Part shown: positions 17,868 through 26,994 of the stretch, piece by piece | Position numbering within the stretch: position 1 is the first letter of the stretch | How the letters are laid out: each line of letters starts with the position of its first letter | Assembly (NCBI GenBank): GCA_934091055.1 | Contig: CAKOKN010000004.1 | Span: 3,453-67,452, forward strand | Reading direction: 5' to 3' | DNA: 64,000 nt | DNA from: an uncultured Bacilli bacterium | Lineage (GTDB): Bacteria > Bacillota_I > Bacilli_A > RF39 > UBA660 | Notes under the pieces: model-generated | The model's input: only the letters and a program-made list of their open reading frames with translations | Database searches by the model: none | What the model was told of the DNA's origin: nothing | Made by a program: the position numbers and the translations under genes

Positions 17868-18860
17868 TTAATCAATTTCTAATATTTTTTTAGCAGTTCT
17901 AACCATTTGTGCAGAATAACCCATCTCATTATCATACCAAGCTACAACCTTTACAAAATTATTATCAATAATATTAGTTAAAGATAAATCCACTAAAGCA
18001 CCACATCTACTTCCTATTATATCTGAAGAAACAACAGGATCATAAGTTGCTTTTATAGTAGCACTTTGATTATTTAAAAACATATTATTAATATCTTCTA
18101 TTGTTACATCTTTATTAAGCTCTAAAGTTAAATCTATTAAAGAACCATCTGATACAGGTACTCTAACAGCTCCTCCTTTTAATTTTCCATCTAAACTTGG
18201 AATAACCTTTCCAATTGCAGTAGCAGCTCCTGTTGAAGTTGGTACTATATTCATAGCACAAGCTCTTCCTCTTCTAGATCTAAAACCTTTCTTATGAGAA
18301 ACATCCAAAGTTACTTGATCATTAGTATATGCATGTATAGTAGTCATAAATCCCTTCTTAACACCATAATTATCATCTAATAACTTTAATACTGGAGCAA
18401 GACAATTAGTCGTACAAGAAGCCGCAGATATTACCTTATCTTCTTTATCTACTATATCATCATTAACATTATAAACTATTGTCTTTACATTTCCCTTACA
18501 AGGAGCACTAACAAGAACTCTCTTAGCACCTGCTATTATATGTTTCATAGCCTCTTCTTCCTTAGTAAATCTACCAGTACACTCAAATACCATATCAATA
18601 TCTAATTCCTTCCAAGGTAAAGTACTAGGATCACTACAAGAAGTAACTCTAACTTTCTTTCCTGATACAATAATAGCATTATCATCAAAACTAACTTCTC
18701 TATCATAATTTCTATGATTAGTATCATACTTTAATAAATAAGCAAGTTCTTCTGGAGTAGATAAATCATTTATAGCTACTACATCAAAAAAGTCATCTTC
18801 CTCCATAAGTCTAAATACTAATCTTCCTATTCTACCAAAACCATTTATTGCTATTTTCAT
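17868..18860 (-). CDS. gapA: Glyceraldehyde-3-phosphate dehydrogenase
   Basis: Glycolytic NAD-dependent enzyme oxidising glyceraldehyde 3-phosphate. 330 residues with the Rossmann start IAINGFGRIGRLVFR and the catalytic cysteine in SAASCTTNCLAP near 150. NAD specificity is favoured by VAINDL near position 30. The promoter TTGATA-16-TATAAT lies about 20-50 bases upstream. Likely a single-gene unit with its own terminator. Confidence 0.97.
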   Translation of the reverse strand: MKIAINGFGRIGRLVFRLMEEDDFFDVVAINDLSTPEELAYLLKYDTNHRNYDREVSFDDNAIIVSGKKVRVTSCSDPSTLPWKELDIDMVFECTGRFTKEEEAMKHIIAGAKRVLVSAPCKGNVKTIVYNVNDDIVDKEDKVISAASCTTNCLAPVLKLLDDNYGVKKGFMTTIHAYTNDQVTLDVSHKKGFRSRRGRACAMNIVPTSTGAATAIGKVIPSLDGKLKGGAVRVPVSDGSLIDLTLELNKDVTIEDINNMFLNNQSATIKATYDPVVSSDIIGSRCGALVDLSLTNIIDNNFVKVVAWYDNEMGYSAQMVRTAKKILEID

Positions 18861-18925
18861 CTTATCACCATCCTAACAATATTATATATCATATAATTAA
18901 AATATCAAATACTTTTACATAAACT

Positions 18926-19954
18926 TTACAAACTATCTAAATTATGAATACTATTATTAATTCCATTAGACAAAATAGTAGTAAGCCTATCTATCAAAAA
19001 GTCTATCTCTTTCGGAGTAACTATAAAATTATAATTAATAGAACTAAGTACTTCATTAATAAGATTTTGTCTTTCACTATCACTAAGTTCTCCAAGTAAT
19101 CCACTTAAATTCTTCTTTTCTTCTAGTGTAAGAGTTCTATCTTTTAATTTTTCTAAATAATTATGTCTAGTTAAAATTAATTTATTCTTATTCTGATTAT
19201 CTTTTATATAAGAAATATGTTTGAATAAATAATTAATAGTATCATATACAATAATAGAGGATTCTACTACTGTTGGAACCCCTACTGCTATAACAGGTAT
19301 CCCAAGAGTATCAAAACTTATTTCCTTTCTTTGATTTCCAACACCACTACCAGGATGAATACCAGTATCTGTTATCTGAATACTTCTGTTTACTCTATCT
19401 ATTGAAGAAGCTGCTAATGCATCAACAGCAATAACAAAAGAAGGTGATACTTTATCTATTACTGAAAATACTATTTCAAAAGACTCTATCCCTGTATTAG
19501 CCATTACATCAGGTATAACTACTGAAGTACATCTATAAGAAGAAGATACTTTTTCTCCAAGTAAATATAAATGTCTTGTAACAATAATATTAGATCCAAC
19601 TCTAGGTCCTAAACTATCCGGAGTACTACTTTCATTACCAAGACCAACTACTAAAAAAGTAGAATTATCTTTTAATCCCTTCTTTACTAAAAGTTTCTTT
19701 AGTTCCTTTGTAAAAACCTCTTCTACTTTAAGACTATTACCACTATCAGTAACATCTTCAAACTCTATTGTAATATAATCTCCAGCTTTCTTAGCTAAAA
19801 GATTACTATTATCTTCATCTAACACAACAGTAGTAACTACAATATCTCCATATTTTTCAACATTCTTAGGTACTTTATAACTACCATTTTCTATCGAATC
19901 AAGTACTAAATCAGTCCTAATTTCATACTTTTCTAAATCAATTTCATTCCCCAT
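18926..19954 (-). CDS. gpr: Germination protease GPR
   Basis: Aspartic-type endopeptidase that degrades small acid-soluble proteins during spore germination. 342 residues. The N-terminus holds EIRTDLVLDS, the family's propeptide cleavage region (cleavage after the Asp-type site precedes activation). LVVGLGNESSTPDSLGPRV near 105 and HPGSGVGNQRKEIS near 205 are family marks. It is divergent from rpsT, the same arrangement as in B. subtilis. It is direct evidence that the lineage made or makes spores. Confidence 0.93.
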   Translation of the reverse strand: MGNEIDLEKYEIRTDLVLDSIENGSYKVPKNVEKYGDIVVTTVVLDEDNSNLLAKKAGDYITIEFEDVTDSGNSLKVEEVFTKELKKLLVKKGLKDNSTFLVVGLGNESSTPDSLGPRVGSNIIVTRHLYLLGEKVSSSYRCTSVVIPDVMANTGIESFEIVFSVIDKVSPSFVIAVDALAASSIDRVNRSIQITDTGIHPGSGVGNQRKEISFDTLGIPVIAVGVPTVVESSIIVYDTINYLFKHISYIKDNQNKNKLILTRHNYLEKLKDRTLTLEEKKNLSGLLGELSDSERQNLINEVLSSINYNFIVTPKEIDFLIDRLTTILSNGINNSIHNLDSL

Positions 19955-20010
19955 AACGCATCACCAATAATATTTTTTACAAAAAACACCTAAAATATTT
20001 GCTTTTTTTA

Positions 20011-20050
20011 TATTTTTTTGATAAAATTATAATTAGTTTTGGAAGGAGAT
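20011..20050 (+). promoter_or_regulatory. Promoter and ribosome site for rpsT
   Basis: TTGCTT, 17 bp spacer, TAAAAT, then GGAAGGAGATG ahead of the rpsT start. Confidence 0.6.
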
Positions 20051-20058
20051 GAATTTTT

Positions 20059-20328
20059 ATGGCAAATGTTAAAAATGCAAAGAAGAAAATAAAACAAATT
20101 AAGAAAACTACTTTAGCACATCAACAATTAAAGTCTACTGTTAAAAACTCTATTAAAGAAACAGATAAAGCTGTTTTAGCAGGAAACAAAGAACTTGCTG
20201 AAAAAAGTTTAAAGAAGGCTATCAAAGCTTTAGATAATGCTAAAGTTAAAGGTTTAGTTCATAAAAATAAAGTTGATAGAGAAAAATCAAGATTAACTAA
20301 AAAAGTAAACGTAATGGAAGTAAAATAA
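20059..20328 (+). CDS. rpsT: Ribosomal protein S20
   Basis: 89 residues, highly basic and helical (NVKNAKKKIKQIKKT start). Binds 16S rRNA in the small subunit. One of the few plus-strand genes, divergent from gpr. A strong ribosome site AAGGAG precedes the ATG and a terminator follows. Confidence 0.95.
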   Translation: MANVKNAKKKIKQIKKTTLAHQQLKSTVKNSIKETDKAVLAGNKELAEKSLKKAIKALDNAKVKGLVHKNKVDREKSRLTKKVNVMEVK

Positions 20329-20361
20329 ATTACTTCTTTTTTTATTACCATAATACAAAAA

Positions 20362-20390
20362 CCATAACACTTATTGTTATGGCTTTGATT
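20362..20390 (+). terminator. Intrinsic terminator after rpsT
   Basis: An 8 bp perfect stem CCATAACA/TGTTATGG with loop CTTAT, followed by CTTTGATTTT. It lies within six bases of the end of the opposing gene and may serve both strands. Confidence 0.8.
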
Positions 20391-20395
20391 TTAAA

Positions 20396-20914
20396 TCAAT
20401 CTATATTGTTATGCATAGATACCCATTTTTTTAAATTATCATAACTAATAATATAAAAGTTATCTTTTTCATTTTTAAAACCTATATGTTTGTGAACATC
20501 TACACTATGATCATTATTTATTCTACCTCTTATACTCTTTTTTTCATTATTAATATTAATAAATTCATTATATAAGCCAACTAATGTTTTCTTATCACCC
20601 TGATAGTTTTTATCTATTTGAACTTCACACCAATAATAATAATCTTTTTCTTCATAGTATTCTAGATAACCTATAACTCTATTATTATAAATACACAGTA
20701 TCATTTTATATTTCCAATTATCAATATTATTCTCTTTCCAAACCTCATAATCTTCATCAGTACCATTTTGATTTTCTTTTATTATATTAAACATATCTTT
20801 AACATAATTATTAACTGTAACTTTATCAGCATAAACATAAAATCTTTTATACCAATCATAATTAATAATAGTATTTGCTACATTTCTTTTAAATTTTAAT
20901 TTATCATTTGTCAT
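20396..20914 (-). CDS. GNAT-like acetyltransferase, probably leaderless
   Basis: 172 residues. The middle and C-terminal region follows a GNAT pattern: VIGYLEYYEEKDYYYW (beta strands 4-5), then VQIDKNYQGDKKTLVGLYNEF in place of the acetyl-CoA loop, and HIGFKNEKDNFYIIS at the end. The usual Q/RxxGxG/A loop is degenerate. The substrate is unknown. No ribosome site precedes the ATG; the -10 box ends only nine bases before it. Ends with TGA just beside the rpsT terminator. The AT content is very high. Confidence 0.5.
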   Translation of the reverse strand: MTNDKLKFKRNVANTIINYDWYKRFYVYADKVTVNNYVKDMFNIIKENQNGTDEDYEVWKENNIDNWKYKMILCIYNNRVIGYLEYYEEKDYYYWCEVQIDKNYQGDKKTLVGLYNEFININNEKKSIRGRINNDHSVDVHKHIGFKNEKDNFYIISYDNLKKWVSMHNNID

Positions 20915-20923
20915 TTCAGTATC

Positions 20924-20952
20924 ATTATATATAATATTTTAATGTTTGTCAA
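20924..20952 (-). promoter_or_regulatory. Consensus promoter for the GNAT-like gene
   Basis: -35 TTGACA (20947-20952), 17 bp spacer, -10 TATAAT (20924-20929). A perfect vegetative consensus. Nine bases separate the -10 from the ATG, so the transcript should start within about three bases of the start codon. Confidence 0.85.
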
Positions 20953-20995
20953 TCATAAAACTAACCCAAATCATTTAATTTCCATACAAAAAGCC

Positions 20996-21050
20996 TAATT
21001 TGAAGACCTTAGGCTTCAAATTACCTCAAGAAGACCTTAGGCTTCTGAGG
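20996..21050 (+). repeat. Tandem abutting stem-loops, locus C
   Basis: Two hairpins with no base between: 20996-21023 (10 bp perfect, arms TAATTTGAAG) and 21024-21050 (9 bp plus one bulged A, arms CCTCA-GAAG). Both loops are ACCTTAGG on the plus strand. They follow the 52-residue gene (minus), so relative to that gene the loop reads CCTAAGGT, the opposite orientation from locus B. Confidence 0.85.
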
Positions 21051-21053
21051 CAA

Positions 21054-21084
21054 AAAAAGAAAGAGAATTAAATCTCTTCCTACA
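21054..21084 (-). terminator. Intrinsic terminator after the 52-residue gene
   Basis: A short stem AAGAGA/TCTCTT around TTTAAT, followed on the minus strand by TTCTTTTTTT. It lies immediately before the tandem hairpins of locus C. Confidence 0.65.
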
Positions 21085-21238
21085 TCATATTTTCTAGGTC
21101 ATCAATAGCTTTAGTTTTAGCAGAGTTCATTTTTCTTATCCATTTCTTCATATTACCATTCTTAATATTATGATATAGAGCGGCTCCTCCCACTCCCATC
21201 GAAGCTCCCATTAAAGCTATACCCATTTTGGATTTCAT
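21080..21238 (-). CDS. Small hypothetical protein (52 residues)
   Basis: Begins with ATG after GGAGTGAT. A short hydrophobic, glycine-rich N-terminal segment (MGIALMGASMGVGGAALY) is followed by a basic amphipathic helix. It may insert in the membrane like YtxH-type small proteins; no firm family. It has its own ribosome site and terminator, which supports a real gene. Confidence 0.65.
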   Translation of the reverse strand: MKSKMGIALMGASMGVGGAALYHNIKNGNMKKWIRKMNSAKTKAIDDLENMM

Positions 21239-21323
21239 TATATCACTCCTTCAAAATATGACAGTATTTAATACACTATTATTAAATACCACTAATATTA
21301 TCACCCAATAAATAACTTTTATA

Positions 21324-23513
21324 CTAATTATTATAATTATTTATAATAAAATCCTTCAAAGTAGTCTTCCTATTATCAACATAATCATTATTAATACCAT
21401 ATATCAAAGAATTAGCCTCTCCCACTATAACAAGACTTTTCTTAGCTCTAGTAACTCCCGTATAAACAAGTTTATTATAAAGCATTCTCTTAAAATTAGA
21501 AGTAATAGGCATAATAACAGTATCAAACTCACTACCCTGAGCTTTATGTATACTAATAGCATACCCATGTCTAAAATTAATAAACTTATCCGGAGTATAA
21601 TTTACAATATTACCATCATAATTAATACTAATCTGATTAGCTATCTTCTTACCACTAGAAATACTAATCTCTTCTATATAACCAATATCCCCATTATAAA
21701 CATTATTATCTGGATCATTAACCAATTGAAGTACTTTATCACATTCCCTATAAATAACATCTCTAAGTACTATCTCTTTCTTATTATCACTAGAAGGATT
21801 AAATAACTCCTGTAGCATAACATTCAAATTATCAATACCATTATTAGACTTATACATCGGAGCCAATACTTGTACTTCCATATCACTATATCCCTTACTT
21901 ATAGCTTTAGATACCACTTCTTTAACATAAGATAAAGTATTATCATTATCACTACTAATAAATAAATAATCATCCTTCTTTATAAATAAATCTTCACTAA
22001 TATTCTTACTCTTAATATCATAAGCCAAATTAAGTATATAAGATCCTTCTGTCTGTCTATATATTTTATTTAACTTAATAACAGGAATACAATCACTATC
22101 TATTAAATCTTTAAGTACCTGTCCCTCTGCCACACTAGGAAGCTGATAATAATCTCCTACCAATATCAAATGAACATCTCTTCTAATTCCTTTTAATAAA
22201 GCTTCCATAAGTAATGTATCAATCATACTAACTTCATCTACTATAACATATTTATTACTCTTCGGAGAATACTCATTAGTAGTAAAAGTATTACTTTCTT
22301 TATCCCATCCTAAAAACTTATGTATAGTACTAGCACTAATACCAGTAGTCTCCATCATCTTCTTCGCTGCTCTACCAGTCGGAGCCAATAGTGCAATATC
22401 TGTATCTTTTATCTTCTTACTATCCATAATAATATTAACAATAGCTTTAATAATAGTAGTCTTCCCTGTACCAGGACCTCCTGTTATAATAGTAATATTA
22501 TTATTAACACCACTCTCTATAGCTTTAACTTGTACTTCATCATAACAAATATTATTAAATTTACCATTATCAATATACTTCATAATACTAGTATTCCCCA
22601 TAACAGGCATATCATTCAAAAAACATATTCTCTCACATATATACTTCTCTGCATCATAAAACTTCTTTAAATAATACCTCTTATCCTCCACTATTACTTT
22701 CTTATCTCTAACTAACTGAAGAATATAATAATCTATCTTCTCTTCAGTAAGACTAACATAACTAGATAAATTAAAAGATATCTCTTCATAACTTAAATAT
22801 GTATCTCCATTATTAAAACACAAACTCTTCATAACATAAATAATAAGTGCTTTAACTCTTCGATCATCATCTTCTTCTATTCCCATATTAATAGCAATTT
22901 CATCTATCTTAGTAAAAGAAATATCATCACTATCAATAAGATCATATATATTATTATTAACAGTATCTAATATTTTATTATTATATTTATTTAAAAAACT
23001 AAGAGACTCTTTTGTATCAAAACCAAGTTTAGTAAGTTCCATAACTATACTAGAAGTACTCTGATAATCTTTAAGTACTTCATATATCTTATCTATCTTC
23101 TTTTCATTAAGTCTAGGTATTAACTGAAGACAATCCTTATTTTCAAGTATTTTATTAATAGTATCTTCTTTAAACTTATCTACTATCTTCTCCGCAGTCT
23201 TCTCTCCTATTGGAAATAAATCACTAGATAAAAAAGTAATAAGTTCTTCCTCCTTAGTAGGAAGGCTAGTATCAAAAGTACTAACAGCCATCTGAAGACC
23301 ATACTTAGGATGATTAACCATCTCTCCATATAATATATAATCTTTCTTATCACTAAGTTTAGGAAGAGTACCAGTAAAATTTATTATATCTCCTACTTCT
23401 ATATCATCTATATTAGTCTCTTTAACTTTAAATAGACCAACCATATAACTATTCATTTCATTACGATATATCTCTTTATATAAATTACCTCTAATAAAAC
23501 TACCCTCTTGCAT
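21324..23513 (-). CDS. recD2: RecD2-type DNA helicase
   Basis: 729 residues, a 5'-3' helicase of superfamily 1B, acting in replication-fork or recombination repair without RecBC. An N-terminal OB-like and HhH region (about 1-300) precedes the motor with Walker A GGPGTGKTTIIKAI near 340, DEVSM near 420, and the C-terminal HKAQGSEFD near 660. ATG after AAAGAGG. No recB or recC in the window. Confidence 0.95.
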   Translation of the reverse strand: MQEGSFIRGNLYKEIYRNEMNSYMVGLFKVKETNIDDIEVGDIINFTGTLPKLSDKKDYILYGEMVNHPKYGLQMAVSTFDTSLPTKEEELITFLSSDLFPIGEKTAEKIVDKFKEDTINKILENKDCLQLIPRLNEKKIDKIYEVLKDYQSTSSIVMELTKLGFDTKESLSFLNKYNNKILDTVNNNIYDLIDSDDISFTKIDEIAINMGIEEDDDRRVKALIIYVMKSLCFNNGDTYLSYEEISFNLSSYVSLTEEKIDYYILQLVRDKKVIVEDKRYYLKKFYDAEKYICERICFLNDMPVMGNTSIMKYIDNGKFNNICYDEVQVKAIESGVNNNITIITGGPGTGKTTIIKAIVNIIMDSKKIKDTDIALLAPTGRAAKKMMETTGISASTIHKFLGWDKESNTFTTNEYSPKSNKYVIVDEVSMIDTLLMEALLKGIRRDVHLILVGDYYQLPSVAEGQVLKDLIDSDCIPVIKLNKIYRQTEGSYILNLAYDIKSKNISEDLFIKKDDYLFISSDNDNTLSYVKEVVSKAISKGYSDMEVQVLAPMYKSNNGIDNLNVMLQELFNPSSDNKKEIVLRDVIYRECDKVLQLVNDPDNNVYNGDIGYIEEISISSGKKIANQISINYDGNIVNYTPDKFINFRHGYAISIHKAQGSEFDTVIMPITSNFKRMLYNKLVYTGVTRAKKSLVIVGEANSLIYGINNDYVDNRKTTLKDFIINNYNN

Positions 23514-23574
23514 ATAATACCTCTTTTCTAACTAATTATAACAGTTTACCATTCCAAAGTAAATAGAAAAAGAA

Positions 23575-24459
23575 CTATCTTTTTAGACTTTGATAGTTCA
23601 TAATTAAATCACTAGTTTTATACAAATAATCTATATTTTTATTTATCTTTATACACATCTGATACTCATTATTTTCAATCTCTATCTTCATAGGAACCGC
23701 CATATAAGTAAATAAAAGTAATCTCTCATCTTCCTTTAAAGGATAACTAGCTTCATAATAAGAAAACAAATCATCAAAATCAAACTCTAAGTAATGATTT
23801 TTATAAAAAGATAACAAATCATATATAGGACTATCTATCCTACTCTTATTCCAGCTAATTAAATAAGGTTTATCACTCTTAATATAATGATCTAAATTAA
23901 CATTATTATGAATATAAGCTACTCGCTCATTCTTATTATCCTCTTTCAATTTATACCACTTTTCTATATTATCTCTAGCAAAATATATACTCTCAAATAT
24001 AATATTAATATTTCTAGCTATCAAATATGAAGAAGGAGCCATATATACTTCTTTAGTAATAAGTTCTATCAAATCCTGATAATAATTATCTAAATATTCC
24101 AATTCTTCAATAAGATCTTCATATATCTTCTTATTATTATCTACATCTACCTCTCTATAAAAAGTAGTCTTACTATGTAAAAGACTAAGTAAATGCATCA
24201 AATCCATAGCCTTTTGCTCTCTAGGTTCATAACTATCTCTAATATAAGGATATACTTCATACTTATCATTCTTATCAATAATATTAGGAAAATAATCAAA
24301 AGATCTAGAACTTAAATAATTATAATATTTATCTATATCTTCCTTTTCTCTATTCTTAATAACTAACTTATCATCCGCAATAGTAGCTCCACTCTTAATA
24401 GTAAACTTACTAATAGGAATATTATACTTATCAAGTATATTCTTAATTTCTCTATTCAC
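23575..24459 (-). CDS. YsxE/CotS-like spore coat kinase-fold protein
   Basis: 294 residues. Kinase-like fold with an HNNVNLDHYIKSD block near 190 in place of the catalytic loop and SWNKSRIDSPIYDLLSFY near 212 in place of the metal loop. The true catalytic Asp residues are not clearly kept, so it may be a pseudokinase. The family sits beside spoVID in Bacillus, as here. Start GTG overlaps the last codons of the upstream LysM gene by eight bases, so coupled translation is likely. Confidence 0.6.
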   Translation of the reverse strand: MNREIKNILDKYNIPISKFTIKSGATIADDKLVIKNREKEDIDKYYNYLSSRSFDYFPNIIDKNDKYEVYPYIRDSYEPREQKAMDLMHLLSLLHSKTTFYREVDVDNNKKIYEDLIEELEYLDNYYQDLIELITKEVYMAPSSYLIARNINIIFESIYFARDNIEKWYKLKEDNKNERVAYIHNNVNLDHYIKSDKPYLISWNKSRIDSPIYDLLSFYKNHYLEFDFDDLFSYYEASYPLKEDERLLLFTYMAVPMKIEIENNEYQMCIKINKNIDYLYKTSDLIMNYQSLKR

Positions 24460-25162
24460 GAGTCTTTGGAATAATAATCTTATCTCCTACTTTAATATCT
24501 GTTATATCATTATAATACTCTAAATCCTCTTTAGTTATACTATATCTAGTAATAATCTTATCTATAGTATCTTCTTCCTTAACAATATAAACATAATAAG
24601 TAGTATAAGTCTCAGTATTATCTAAATTAGAAAACAAATCTTGTTCTATACTAGAACTATCACTATCTTCTTCTATTTTATTATTATCTATTACATTAGT
24701 TCTATCAGTATCCACTTTATCTATAGTAGTACTTCGATCATTAAGTTCTATAACATCAACTAATTCTTCATCTTTATTATCCTCTATAACTTCCTCTACT
24801 TCTTGTTCTTCTTCCTTTTTATCCTCTATAGGTTCAGGTAGATAATCAGCCTCTATAAATAAATCAATATTAACTTTTAAAGTATCTTCATTCTTAATAT
24901 CATAATAAAAGTCCTCTATATCAGTATTAACAGTACTAATATCATATCTAGGATCTAAAGTAATATCAAAAGGTAAATCAAAAGAAAACTTCTCTCTATT
25001 AATAGATCCCTCATTCATTTTATAGTCCCCAGTAATATAAAAAGTACCTGTAATAACTCCCTCATCAGTAACTTTTATATCTCTTTCTAATGATATAGAA
25101 GTAATATCACTAACTTTAGTTTTAAATGGTAATTCCTTTTTAAATGGTACAATCTGTTTCAT
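24452..25162 (-). CDS. spoVID: SpoVID-like spore coat assembly protein with LysM domain
   Basis: 236 residues. The N-terminal ~110 residues form a beta-rich region (SDITSISLERDIKV and ITGTFYITGDYKMNE) like SpoVID, which directs coat encasement. A long acidic linker (Glu/Asp-rich, 115-185) follows. The C-terminal ~45 residues are LysM (YIVKEEDTIDKIITRYSIT, ending VGDKIIIPK). The preferred start is the ATG at 25162, spaced from AAAGGATG; an ATG six codons upstream has no site. The order spoVID-ysxE is as in Bacillus. Confidence 0.7.
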   Translation of the reverse strand: MKQIVPFKKELPFKTKVSDITSISLERDIKVTDEGVITGTFYITGDYKMNEGSINREKFSFDLPFDITLDPRYDISTVNTDIEDFYYDIKNEDTLKVNIDLFIEADYLPEPIEDKKEEEQEVEEVIEDNKDEELVDVIELNDRSTTIDKVDTDRTNVIDNNKIEEDSDSSSIEQDLFSNLDNTETYTTYYVYIVKEEDTIDKIITRYSITKEDLEYYNDITDIKVGDKIIIPKTRE

Positions 25163-25198
25163 ATAAACACATCCTTTCAATAAAAGATATGAATAAAT

Positions 25199-25231
25199 AA
25201 AAAAAATATGAAATAAATATCTAATTTCATA
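25199..25231 (-). terminator. Intrinsic terminator after trmK
   Basis: Stem ATGAAAT/ATTTCAT (8 bp with the outer A-T) around a 9-base loop, followed on the minus strand by eight T. It overlaps the trmK stop. Confidence 0.8.
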
Positions 25232-25904
25232 CTTTTAATATATCACTAATTATTTTAATATTCCTCTTTATTCTAAGTTTATAGAAGTAATGTCCCTTTT
25301 TAATATTACTTAGAATTATCTTATTAGTATTAAGTTCTTTTTTATACTTTAAAATAAATAAATTATCAATATTATTCTTAAGTATAGGTCCTAAATATAA
25401 ATCACTATAACTATACCACTTCTTACCCTTTTTAAATACAATAACTGTATAAATAATATCTTTATCTTTAACTAACTTCTCACTATCTATATAATAACCA
25501 ATACTAGTAATATTACGTCTTAAAAAATATAAATCAGTATTACTTTGAATAACTATCTTATTAACACTCTTTAACTTATCAAGAGAATATTTAAGTATAC
25601 CCACTATAGTATTAGATCCAAGACCTGACATAACTATAGTATCTATTTTTTCATCATTAATAACTGCTAATCCATTACCAAGTCTAACATCAATTCTATC
25701 ACTCAAATTAGCATTCTTAATATTAGTAATAGCACTACTTAAAGCATTACTATTAACATCACTAGCTATTATCTTACTATTTTTATATTTATTAGCTAAA
25801 TATATAGACAAAAAAGCGTGATCACAACCAATATCTATAATATATTTATCATTATCATCTATATAATCTGCGATCACTCTAAGTCTAGGAGATAATTTAT
25901 TCAT
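25227..25904 (-). CDS. trmK: tRNA (adenine22-N1)-methyltransferase TrmK
   Basis: 225 residues, Rossmann methyltransferase. The start [13 protein letters not shown] and [16 protein letters not shown] (SAM loop), then NGLAVI and [13 protein letters not shown], are typical of TrmK, which methylates A22 of certain tRNAs. It follows rpoD with an eight-base overlap, the same gene order as in Bacillus. Confidence 0.9.
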   Translation of the reverse strand: MNKLSPRLRVIADYIDDNDKYIIDIGCDHAFLSIYLANKYKNSKIIASDVNSNALSSAITNIKNANLSDRIDVRLGNGLAVINDEKIDTIVMSGLGSNTIVGILKYSLDKLKSVNKIVIQSNTDLYFLRRNITSIGYYIDSEKLVKDKDIIYTVIVFKKGKKWYSYSDLYLGPILKNNIDNLFILKYKKELNTNKIILSNIKKGHYFYKLRIKRNIKIISDILKV

Positions 25905-26994
25905 TTAAAAAGTCCTTTAATTTTCTACTTCTAGAAGGATGTCTTAACTTTCTAAGAGCTTTAGCCTCTATTTGTCTAATTCTCTCTCTAGTAACTCCAA
26001 ACATTTGACCAACTTCCTCTAATGTTTTAGAAGACCCATCATCTAAACCAAATCTAAGTCTAAGTACTTGTTCTTCTCTTTCAGTAAGTGTAAGAAGTAC
26101 ATCACTAATCTCTTCTTTTAACATTTCGTGAATAGTAAAATCCTCCGGAGACATATTACTCTCATCAGGTACAAAATCACCTAAATGAGAATCCTCTTCT
26201 TCACCAATCGGAGTTTCTAAAGATACTGGATCTTGAGCTATCTTAATAACCTCTCTTATCTTCTCTGGTGTCATTCCCATCTTTTCTGCAAGTTCTTCAT
26301 CAGTAGGTTCTCTATTTAACTCAAGAGTAAGTTGTCTTTGAAATCTAGATAACTTATTAATAGTTTCAACCATATGTACAGGTACCCTAATAGTTCTAGC
26401 TTGATCTGCAATTGCTCTAGTAATAGCTTGTCTAATCCACCAAGTAGCATAAGTACTAAACTTATAACCCTTATTAGCATCAAACTTCTCAACAGCCTTC
26501 ATAAGACCAATATTACCCTCTTGAATCAAATCAAGAAATAACATACCTCTACCAACATACCTCTTAGCAATAGATACAACAAGTCTTAAATTAGACTCTG
26601 CTAATCTATTCTTAGCAACTTCATCCCCTTGTGCTATCTTCTCAGATAATTCAGTTTCCTCCTCTAAAGAAAGCAAACTAATCTTACCAATCTCTTTCAA
26701 GTACATTCTAACTGGATCATTAATAGTAAGTTCTTTAGCAATATTATCATCTTTTAATATATCCTCTAAATTACCACCATTATCTTCTTCACCATCATCT
26801 TCTAAGTCAGATTCCGAAACAACACTAATATCATTTTCCATAAGTGAATTATAAAGTTCATCTAATAAGTCACTACCAATTTCAAGTCCTTTTAACTCTT
26901 CTGCTAATTCCTCATAAGTAATAAAACCTAACTCTTTACCCTTCTTGATCAAATTCTCTTTTCTTTGTTCAAAATCTTTAATCTCTGATACCAT
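25897..26994 (-). CDS. rpoD: Primary sigma factor RpoD/SigA
   Basis: 365 residues. The region 1.1-like N-terminus, region 2 ([17 protein letters not shown], then [20 protein letters not shown]) and region 4 ([24 protein letters not shown]) are complete. The factor recognises the TTGACA/TATAAT promoters seen in the window. dnaG-rpoD-trmK is the classic macromolecular-synthesis order; dnaG overlaps it by 17 bases. Confidence 0.98.
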   Translation of the reverse strand: MVSEIKDFEQRKENLIKKGKELGFITYEELAEELKGLEIGSDLLDELYNSLMENDISVVSESDLEDDGEEDNGGNLEDILKDDNIAKELTINDPVRMYLKEIGKISLLSLEEETELSEKIAQGDEVAKNRLAESNLRLVVSIAKRYVGRGMLFLDLIQEGNIGLMKAVEKFDANKGYKFSTYATWWIRQAITRAIADQARTIRVPVHMVETINKLSRFQRQLTLELNREPTDEELAEKMGMTPEKIREVIKIAQDPVSLETPIGEEEDSHLGDFVPDESNMSPEDFTIHEMLKEEISDVLLTLTEREEQVLRLRFGLDDGSSKTLEEVGQMFGVTRERIRQIEAKALRKLRHPSRSRKLKDFLNE

